Positions 18,119 to 24,609 of a DNA stretch of 64,000 nucleotides are shown here, piece by piece (the stretch's first letter is position 1; each line of letters begins with the position of its first letter). The DNA comes from Dongia mobilis (GTDB lineage Bacteria > Pseudomonadota > Alphaproteobacteria > Dongiales > Dongiaceae). Under the pieces are notes generated by a model. It did not search any database. It saw nothing but the letters and a program-made list of their open reading frames with translations, and had not been told where the DNA came from. Both the position numbers and the translations under genes were made by a program. The stretch lies in NCBI RefSeq assembly GCF_004363235.1, contig NZ_SNYW01000006.1:248001-312000 (forward strand), read 5' to 3'.

Positions 18119-19531
18119 TCAGAACTCCCATCTCTTGCTCAATGTCGCCCCGGCCCTGACATTGTCATAGTCGTAATTGGTGATATTGGAATCCGCCCGA
18201 TAATACTCGCCATAGATCGACATTGTCAGCCCGGCCAGGGCGGCCGGCCATTCCTCCGCCATGAACAGGGTCTGGACCGGCACGCCAAGGGTGGTGCGGG
18301 CGCGGTAGACCCAGTCATGGCGCGACGCAAGGCCGGTGACCGGATCGGCCATGTCATAGTCCTGATATTCGCCCGAAAGACCGGTCATCAGGAAGGCGCC
18401 GTCGCCGAGCAGCCAGGTATGGTTGAGTCCCAGCTGCGGTCCCTGGTAGCTCTCCCACTCCACATCGGCATTGAAGCGGCCGTAGCCGGCACTGACGGTC
18501 AGGCGGTGGCTGCTGCCGAAATAGAGATCGGTGCCGATGGTCGCCGCCACGTCACCGCCGGATTGCAGGTCGCCGGTCGGATATTGAGCCGTGTTGCGAT
18601 AATCGAGATAGGCGATATCGGCGCGGGCCCAGAGATTGACCGGATCGTTGAGGCGGTGATCGGCGCGCAGGCCGGCGACAATGCTGTCGAGGTAGCTCTC
18701 ATCGCCGAGGATCAGGTGGTCGTAGGAAAGATTGGGTGTCAGGAAGACCTGGCCAAATTCAAAGCGGCCGCCGATCTCGGCGCCGATATCGTAGGTATCG
18801 TAATCGTCGAGCTGGAACTGGTCGGCGGCATAGAGGCTGAGCGAACCGAACAGCGAATGCCGCTCCTGCGTCGGCAGGTCATGCTCGATCGTGAAGCGGG
18901 TGAAGCCGGTGAGGCTGTGATCGTCCTCCTTGCGCCCGTCCGGCGCAACATCGAACGTGCCGAGAAAGGTGCGCAGCCGGCCTGAATTCGGGGCACCGGA
19001 GCGGTTGGTGTCGTATTGATAGCCGAACGAGGTCAGCAGGCTCATCCGGGTCTGCTGGTTGCGGCGGCCGAGCTCGGCCGCGTAGCGCTCGATATTGCTG
19101 CGCAGGACGGGGTCGATGTCGAGGGCGAGGATGTCGTCGAACTCTTTCTCCGCCTCGCGCAGGTTGTCGAGGCGGTAGAGCACGATTGCGCGAAGAGCCC
19201 GGATATTGGGTTCGCCGGGCGCCAGCAGAATCAGGCGATCGAGCGTGGCCGAGGCACCGAGCAGGTCGTCGCGGCGGATTTGCGTCAGCGCGTAGCGGTA
19301 GCCGAGTTCGATATTGTCGGGATCCTCCAGGACCTGGTCATAGCTGACGTTGTCGCCAGCCGGCAGAACATCCCCCTGGGCACTCCCCTGGGCGGCGGCG
19401 TGGTCGGCGCCAATGCTGGCCAGCAGCAGGACGATCAGGCTGGCGCCTATGATTGTCATCTGGCCGCCGATCCGCTCTCCCATCCGGCCAGCGGACCGGT
19501 CCGAGCCGCGGTGCGGTCGTCGCAAATCCAT
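18119..19531 (-). CDS. Outer-membrane TPR / beta-barrel protein (Slam/DUF560-like)
   Basis: A 470-residue protein. After a signal (hydrophobic core about 25-43, ending HAAAQ) residues about 55-165 form TPR-like helices (YRYALTQIRRDDLLGASATL, AIVLYRLDNLREAEKEFDDI). From about 172 the sequence is alternating amphipathic strands beginning SLLTSFGYQYDTNRSG and ending with aromatic KRWEF, as in outer-membrane barrels. This N-TPR plus C-barrel plan is that of Slam-type (type XI) surface-protein translocators; the family is inferred, not proven. ATG 19531 follows AGGGGAAC; ATG 19459 is an alternative. Upstream of and coupled to the FecR-domain gene. Confidence 0.75.
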   Translation of the reverse strand: MDLRRPHRGSDRSAGRMGERIGGQMTIIGASLIVLLLASIGADHAAAQGSAQGDVLPAGDNVSYDQVLEDPDNIELGYRYALTQIRRDDLLGASATLDRLILLAPGEPNIRALRAIVLYRLDNLREAEKEFDDILALDIDPVLRSNIERYAAELGRRNQQTRMSLLTSFGYQYDTNRSGAPNSGRLRTFLGTFDVAPDGRKEDDHSLTGFTRFTIEHDLPTQERHSLFGSLSLYAADQFQLDDYDTYDIGAEIGGRFEFGQVFLTPNLSYDHLILGDESYLDSIVAGLRADHRLNDPVNLWARADIAYLDYRNTAQYPTGDLQSGGDVAATIGTDLYFGSSHRLTVSAGYGRFNADVEWESYQGPQLGLNHTWLLGDGAFLMTGLSGEYQDYDMADPVTGLASRHDWVYRARTTLGVPVQTLFMAEEWPAALAGLTMSIYGEYYRADSNITNYDYDNVRAGATLSKRWEF

Positions 19532-19837
19532 TTTGTTCCCCTATTTGCCGTTTTGGACCCTTTCCGGGAGTCGTCCCCCGCCCGAATCGGCCCCCGACCG
19601 CGCCGCAGCGCCGCCGCTCCGGCATAGTAGCGGCTCTTTGCGCAACCCGCATCCCCCTGATCCGACTGATGAACTGGTCGAGAATCCGGGCGGTGCGCTT
19701 TTGGCGGGGGATTGGCCGGAACGCGCCATGGGGCGGCGCAGTCCCGCTTGACCCGCCGGACCTTTCCACGCCATACCGTGGCAAAATTCCCGAGTGCCGT
19801 ACTCCGTCTTTTGCATCGTCTTTTCCGAGGAAACATC
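19532..19837. other. Divergent intergenic region, 306 bp
   Basis: Separates the barrel gene (minus) from the hydantoinase gene (plus), so it should hold both promoters. I see no strong inverted repeat and no confident -35/-10 pair. No credible open frame. Confidence 0.5.
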
Positions 19838-21853
19838 GTGCCCATTATGCTCGGCCTGGATACCGGCGGCACCTATACCGACGCCGTCCTGTTCGATCCG
19901 GCCAAAGGCGTTCTCAAGACCGCCAAATCCCTAACCACCAAGCATGACCTCGCGATCGGCCTGGAAGGCGCCATGGATGGCGTGCTGCAGTATCTGCCGG
20001 CCGGCGTGCGGGCTGGCGAAATCGCGCTGGTCTCGATGTCGACGACGCTGGCCACCAATGCCATCGTCGAGGCGCATGGAGCGCCCATCTGCCTGATCCT
20101 CCTTGGCTATGACGTGAAGGCGCTGGAGCGGGCGGGGCTCAAGCAGGCGCTGGGTACCGATCCGGTGATCTTTGTGGCTGGTGGCCACAAGCCCTCGGGT
20201 GACGAGCAGGCGCCCCTTGACCTCGCTGCCGTGCGCAAGGCGATCGAAACCCATGCGCCCAAGGTCGCCGCCTTTGCGGTCTCCGGTTATTTCTCGGTGC
20301 GCAATCCGGCGCATGAGATCGCGGTGCGCAAGCTTATCCACGAGATGACCGACCGACCGGTGACCTGCGGGCACGAACTGACTTCGAAGCTGGATGCGCC
20401 GCGCCGCGCCCTCACGGTGGCGCTGAACGCGCGCCTGATCCCGCAACTGCAGCAACTGATCCGGGCCGTATCCGGCCTGCTCGAGGCCAAAGGCATCAGG
20501 GCGCCGCTGATGGTGGTGAAGGGCGACGGATCGCTGATCGACCAGCAGGTGGCGCTGACCTGCCCGGTCGAGACGATCCTTTCCGGCCCGGCGGCAAGTC
20601 TGGTCGGCGCCCGGCATCTGTGCGGCGCCGACAACGTGATGGTCTCCGACATGGGCGGCACGACGACCGATATCGCCATGCTGCGCGACGGAAGGCCGGT
20701 GCTCAACAAGGAAGGCGCCGTGGTCGGCGGGTGGCGCACCATGGTGGAAGCGGTGGCGGTCCATACCTACGGCCTCGGCGGTGATTCCGAGGTGCGCGTC
20801 GACGAGAGCATCGGTTTCACGGTGGGGCCGCGCCGCGTGGTGCCGCTCAGCCTGCTCTGCCAGCTCTATCCGAAGATGCTGGATGTGCTGAAGGCGCAGC
20901 TCGCCAGCGACGAGATGATGGCCTATCGCGGTCAGTTTGCGCTGAGGCAGCGGCCGCTCGACACCGGGGCGGAGGGCCTGTCCGACGGCCAGGCGAAGGT
21001 GTGGGAGGCGCTGGCCGACGGGCCGGTGCCGCTCGCCGAACTGGTCTTCAGTCCGGCCACGGGCCGGAACCTCGCGCGCCTGGTCGATCGCGGCCTCGTC
21101 ATCATCAGCGGCCTCACCCCCTCGGATGCGGCGCATGTGCTGGGGCTGCAGGCGAACTGGAACCGGGAGGCGGCGCAGATCGGCGCCGAGCTGTTCCTGC
21201 GCCGTGCCATCTATGGCGGCTGGGTACCGCCCAAGGATGCCGAGGCGCTGGCGCAGGACGTGATCGAGCAGGTGGTCAGGCAATCCGGCCACGTGATCCT
21301 GGAAACGGCGCTGGCGGACCAGGCTGGAATCGAGGGCGCGCATTGGGGCGTTCTCGGCCGCTATCTGGTCGAGCAATCCCTGAAGGCGCGGCAGGATCCG
21401 CAGGCGCTGATTGACACGGCATTGCGCCTCAAATTCCCGCTGGTCGCGATCGGCGCGCCGGTCGGCGCCTATTACGGTGAAATTGCGAGGCGGTTGCGTA
21501 CCGAGCTCATCATCCCGCCCCATGCCGATGTGTCGAATGCCGTGGGTGCGGTCGCCGGCGGCATTCTGCAACGCGTGGTCGTCACCATCACCCAGCCGAA
21601 TGACGGCATCTATCGTACCCATCTGCCGGAAGGCCTCAGGGATTTCACCGATCTCGAGGCCGCCGTGGCCCATGCCCGCGACATCGCCCAGGGCGAGGCC
21701 GGCACGCTGGCACGCCGGGCCGGCGCCGCGGATATCGAGTTCAAGCACGAGCGCGACGACAAGGTGTTCGAGCAACCGGGGGGCATGCGCATCTTCATGG
21801 AGTCCCAGGTGGCGGTGACCGCCTTCGGCCGCCCCGCCCTCGCTGCCGGCTGA
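19838..21853 (+). CDS. Hydantoinase/oxoprolinase family protein (HyuA type)
   Basis: A 671-residue protein of the ATP-dependent hydantoinase A / 5-oxoprolinase family. The actin-like ATPase phosphate motifs are clear: LGLDTGGTYTDAVLFDPAKG at the N-terminus and VMVSDMGGTTTDIAMLRDGR near residue 270. LVSMSTTLATNAIVEAHGAP is the family's second block. Residues about 383-435 (QAKVWEALADGPVPLAELVF, then NLARLVDRGLVII) look like an inserted winged-helix-like segment. GTG 19838 has GAGG at 7 nt; ATG 19847 is the alternative. No hyuB gene is adjacent. The stop codon lies in a 17-bp tandem repeat. Confidence 0.88.
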   Translation: MPIMLGLDTGGTYTDAVLFDPAKGVLKTAKSLTTKHDLAIGLEGAMDGVLQYLPAGVRAGEIALVSMSTTLATNAIVEAHGAPICLILLGYDVKALERAGLKQALGTDPVIFVAGGHKPSGDEQAPLDLAAVRKAIETHAPKVAAFAVSGYFSVRNPAHEIAVRKLIHEMTDRPVTCGHELTSKLDAPRRALTVALNARLIPQLQQLIRAVSGLLEAKGIRAPLMVVKGDGSLIDQQVALTCPVETILSGPAASLVGARHLCGADNVMVSDMGGTTTDIAMLRDGRPVLNKEGAVVGGWRTMVEAVAVHTYGLGGDSEVRVDESIGFTVGPRRVVPLSLLCQLYPKMLDVLKAQLASDEMMAYRGQFALRQRPLDTGAEGLSDGQAKVWEALADGPVPLAELVFSPATGRNLARLVDRGLVIISGLTPSDAAHVLGLQANWNREAAQIGAELFLRRAIYGGWVPPKDAEALAQDVIEQVVRQSGHVILETALADQAGIEGAHWGVLGRYLVEQSLKARQDPQALIDTALRLKFPLVAIGAPVGAYYGEIARRLRTELIIPPHADVSNAVGAVAGGILQRVVVTITQPNDGIYRTHLPEGLRDFTDLEAAVAHARDIAQGEAGTLARRAGAADIEFKHERDDKVFEQPGGMRIFMESQVAVTAFGRPALAAG

Positions 21854-21908
21854 CCGCTGTTGCCGGCTGATCCGTGCTGCCGGCTGGCCCTTGCTGCCTG
21901 CTGAACGG
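21841..21908 (+). repeat. Four 17-bp tandem repeats spanning a stop codon
   Basis: Copies at 21841-21857, 21858-21874, 21875-21891 and 21892-21908, consensus TGCTGCCGGCTGAYCCG. The hydantoinase TGA (21851-21853) is in copy 1; copies 2 and 4 carry a TGA at the same place. The unit is not a multiple of three, so each copy is in a new frame. Confidence 0.85.
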
Positions 21909-21952
21909 CGCCCCATATCCAAGAAATGGCCGGGCTGTAGGCGCGCCGGTGT

Positions 21953-21968
21953 TGTGACACATGTCACA
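21953..21968 (+). promoter_or_regulatory. Perfect CRP-type palindrome
   Basis: TGTGACACATGTCACA: TGTGA-N6-TCACA with fully symmetric arms (the inner N6 CACATG is nearly symmetric too). This is the consensus of E. coli CRP-family sites. It lies 125 bp before the ATG of the L,D-transpeptidase gene and after the hydantoinase gene, so the transpeptidase operon is its likely target. Confidence 0.65.
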
Positions 21969-22092
21969 TGACGCTGATCACAGGCCGGGACCTCTGGCGG
22001 TGACGCCGCTTTCCTGCTTCTATATCCAGCAGGGGACGACGGAGCGCCACCGCGACAGGCGGCGGCGCAGGGCCTTATGGGATGAATCAAGA

Positions 22093-23796
22093 ATGATGCG
22101 TTGCACCCGAATGACGAGCCTGATCGCCCTGGTGGTGGTCGGGACCAGTTTTGGCGCCACATTTGCGGCTGCCGAACGCGACAATGACGGTTTTCTCCAG
22201 GAACGTTCTGCCGGCGAAGCGACCGAGGTTTTGCCCGGGCCGGACGCCGCGCCAGTGGCCGGGATCGATGAAGCGCTGACCGAACTTGCGCGGGCGCCGA
22301 TGTTCGACCCGCTGCCGGTCGACTGGCCAGGCCTGCTCAACCACTATGCCGAGAACGGCAATCGCGCCCTTTTTACGACACCGACCGGGTTCACCGATCT
22401 CGGTCTCAAGCTGCGTGCGCGCCTTGCCGTTGCCGCCAAGGCCGGCCTCAAACTGTCGGCCGAGATTGCGGCGGCACTCGACCAGATGCCGTCGCCCAGC
22501 GACACCGCGAGCCAGGCCAGGGCCGAGGCGCTGCTGGCCGCGATCCTGGTCGGTACGGCGGTCGATGCCACCACGATCCTCGGCGACGACGACCAGCGCG
22601 GCGCCAAGGTGCTGGCCGATGCGGCGACCCTTGACGCCAAGACCTATGTCGATCGGCAGCTTCCCGGCTATTACCGCTTCTGGGCGCTGCTCGACCGGAT
22701 GCCAACCCATGTCGCGCGTTACCAGGCAGGCGGCTGGCCCGAGGTGCCGTCGGTGAAGAAGCTGGAACCGGGCCAGTCCAACCCGGCCGTTGCCGTCCTG
22801 CGCCAGCGCCTGACAGTGACCGGCGAGTTGGCGCCGCAGGACGCTCAGGCGCCGGCCGATCCCAACCTCTATGACGCAAAGCTGGTTGCCGCGGTCGAAA
22901 CCTTCCAGCGCAATCACGGTCTGCTGGATGACGGCATCATCGGCGGCCGCACGCTGGAGGAGCTCAATGTCAGCGCGGAGAAGCGCCTGCGCCAGGTGCT
23001 GCTTAACCTCGAGCGCATGCGCGAGGAAGGCCCCGTTTTCGAACCGCGCCATCTCATCGCCAACATTCCCTCGCAGGAAGTCAAGGTGATCGAGGACGGC
23101 AAGGTGGCCTTCCATACCAAGGCAATCTTCGGTCGCATCGAGCGCAAGTCGCCGACCCTGTCCTCGGTCATCCACACGGTAAAGCTCAACCCCGACTGGA
23201 CCGCGCCCTACAAGATCGCCGCGATCGACGAGGTGAAGCGCCAGCGGAAGGATCCCAACTTCCTCGATTCCCACGGCTTCACCATCTATGACAGCAGCGG
23301 CAATGTGGTGAGCGCGCAGTCGATCAACTGGTTCGAGGTAGGCCCCGGCAATTTCCCCTATACCCTGCGCCAGGCGCCGGGTCCGGAGAACGCGCTGGGC
23401 CCGGTCAAGTTTGATTTCGAGAACGACCATGCGGTGTTCCTGCACGGCACGCCTACGGTCAGCCTGTTCGCCAAGCAGGACCGCTACTTTAGTTCGGGCT
23501 GCGTGCGCACCGAGAAGCCGATCGACCTCGCCGAATTCATGCTGCAGCAGACGCCGGACTGGGACCGCGCCCGCATCGATGCCGTGATCAAGACCGGCAA
23601 GACCACGCTGGTGAAGGTCGCCAACCCGTTGCCGGTCCACATCACCTATATGACAGCCTGGGTCGACGAGGACGGCGTCATGCAGTTCCGCAAGGATGCT
23701 TATGGCTATGACCGCTTGCCGGCGCTGTCGGCCGAGGTGACCGTCTTGCTGGCGATGGGCCAGGGCGAGGCGCCTGCGGCCTTCAACCGGGATTGA
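22093..23796 (+). CDS. L,D-transpeptidase family protein (YcbB/LdtD type)
   Basis: A 567-residue exported protein. Signal peptide about residues 7-27 (TSLIALVVVGTSFGATFAAA). A long N-terminal domain is followed by a peptidoglycan-binding motif (AVETFQRNHGLLDDGIIGGR, about 255-280) and the YkuD catalytic domain with HGTPTVSLFA and SSGCVRTEKP, where Cys470 is the nucleophile. LdtD-type enzymes form 3-3 cross-links in peptidoglycan. ATG 22093 is chosen; 22096 and 22111 are also in frame. Probably co-transcribed with the Sel1-repeat gene 12 bp downstream; a CRP-type palindrome precedes it. Confidence 0.92.
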   Translation: MMRCTRMTSLIALVVVGTSFGATFAAAERDNDGFLQERSAGEATEVLPGPDAAPVAGIDEALTELARAPMFDPLPVDWPGLLNHYAENGNRALFTTPTGFTDLGLKLRARLAVAAKAGLKLSAEIAAALDQMPSPSDTASQARAEALLAAILVGTAVDATTILGDDDQRGAKVLADAATLDAKTYVDRQLPGYYRFWALLDRMPTHVARYQAGGWPEVPSVKKLEPGQSNPAVAVLRQRLTVTGELAPQDAQAPADPNLYDAKLVAAVETFQRNHGLLDDGIIGGRTLEELNVSAEKRLRQVLLNLERMREEGPVFEPRHLIANIPSQEVKVIEDGKVAFHTKAIFGRIERKSPTLSSVIHTVKLNPDWTAPYKIAAIDEVKRQRKDPNFLDSHGFTIYDSSGNVVSAQSINWFEVGPGNFPYTLRQAPGPENALGPVKFDFENDHAVFLHGTPTVSLFAKQDRYFSSGCVRTEKPIDLAEFMLQQTPDWDRARIDAVIKTGKTTLVKVANPLPVHITYMTAWVDEDGVMQFRKDAYGYDRLPALSAEVTVLLAMGQGEAPAAFNRD

Positions 23797-23808
23797 GCGA
23801 GGGCCAGC

Positions 23809-24402
23809 ATGCACGAGACATTGAAACGCCTGGTCCGCGCCGGTGCGGTTGCTGCCGCCATGACCCTGCCGGCAGCGGCGCTGGCCGATGGCAATGCCGG
23901 CCTCAAGGCCTATCAGGCCGGTGATTACGAGACTGCGTTCCGCGAATTCCTGCCGCTGGCGGAAGCCGGCCAGGCCTCGGCCCAGGCCGCGATCGGCCAG
24001 ATGTATCTGAGCGGCCAGGGTGTGGCGGTGGATCCCGCCCAGGCTGCCCTGTGGCTGGAACGCGCCGCCGAAGGCGGCAATGCCCGGGCCCGCTACCAGA
24101 TCGGCAACATGTATGCAGCCGGCTATGGCGTCGCCGCGGACGAGATGAAGGCGTCCTATTACCTCCTGCGAGCCGCAAGCCAGAACATGGCGGAAGCGCA
24201 GCTTGCCATGGCGCAACGCTTCTATCACGGCCAGGGCGTGCCGAAGGATCTGGTGCAGAGCTTCCTCTATGCGGCTCTCGGTGCCCGCCAGGGCAACCAG
24301 GATGCACTCGCCATTGCCAATACGGTGGGGGCGGAACTGACGCCCGAGGAACAGGCGCGCGCCAGCGCGCTTGTCAACGCCTGGCAGCCCAGCCGCAACT
24401 AG
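23809..24402 (+). CDS. Exported Sel1-repeat protein
   Basis: A 197-residue protein. Signal peptide about 1-27 (TLPAAALA). Four to five Sel1-like repeats follow: AGQASAQAAIGQMYLSGQGV, GNARARYQIGNMYAAGYGVA, NMAEAQLAMAQRFYHGQGVP, each with the A-x(2)-LG-x-MY-x(2)-G-x-GV pattern. Such proteins act as periplasmic protein-protein scaffolds. Placement 12 bp after the L,D-transpeptidase gene suggests a role with it, by inference. The TAG stop falls inside the first of four 15-bp tandem repeats, so the C-terminus may have been set by repeat expansion. Confidence 0.9.
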   Translation: MHETLKRLVRAGAVAAAMTLPAAALADGNAGLKAYQAGDYETAFREFLPLAEAGQASAQAAIGQMYLSGQGVAVDPAQAALWLERAAEGGNARARYQIGNMYAAGYGVAADEMKASYYLLRAASQNMAEAQLAMAQRFYHGQGVPKDLVQSFLYAALGARQGNQDALAIANTVGAELTPEEQARASALVNAWQPSRN

Positions 24403-24450
24403 GCCGCCCCCAACGAGGCCAGCCGCAACCTGGCCGGCTGCTAATTGGCC
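24391..24450 (+). repeat. Four 15-bp tandem repeats spanning a stop codon
   Basis: Copies at 24391, 24406, 24421 and 24436, each ending in GGCC: AGCCGCAACTAGGCC, GCCCCCAACGAGGCC, AGCCGCAACCTGGCC, GGCTGCTAATTGGCC. The TAG of the Sel1 gene is in copy 1, where copies 2 and 3 have GAG and CTG. The unit is three-fold, so the frame would continue through copies 2-3 and stop at TAA in copy 4. Confidence 0.85.
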
Positions 24451-24609
24451 GGCCAATCCGGCAGGTGTGAACCGGTCACGCACCGCCGGCGACCAACCGG
24501 CGCAAGTCTCCCGATGTGAATCACTCTCGCGGCAACGGTCCTGGGCACGACTCGGGAGCGTGCTAGCATGAGCTACGGAAATCCCGGACAGGCAGACCGC
24601 AGGCGGATC

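Noticed and set aside
19931-22162. 743-codon frame antisense to the hydantoinase gene
   Set aside because: Shadow of a GC-rich gene, no domain or export signal.
22087-24483. 798-codon frame antisense to the L,D-transpeptidase and Sel1 genes
   Set aside because: Sense strand encodes clear families with ribosome sites; the antisense frame crosses two genes and has no such features.
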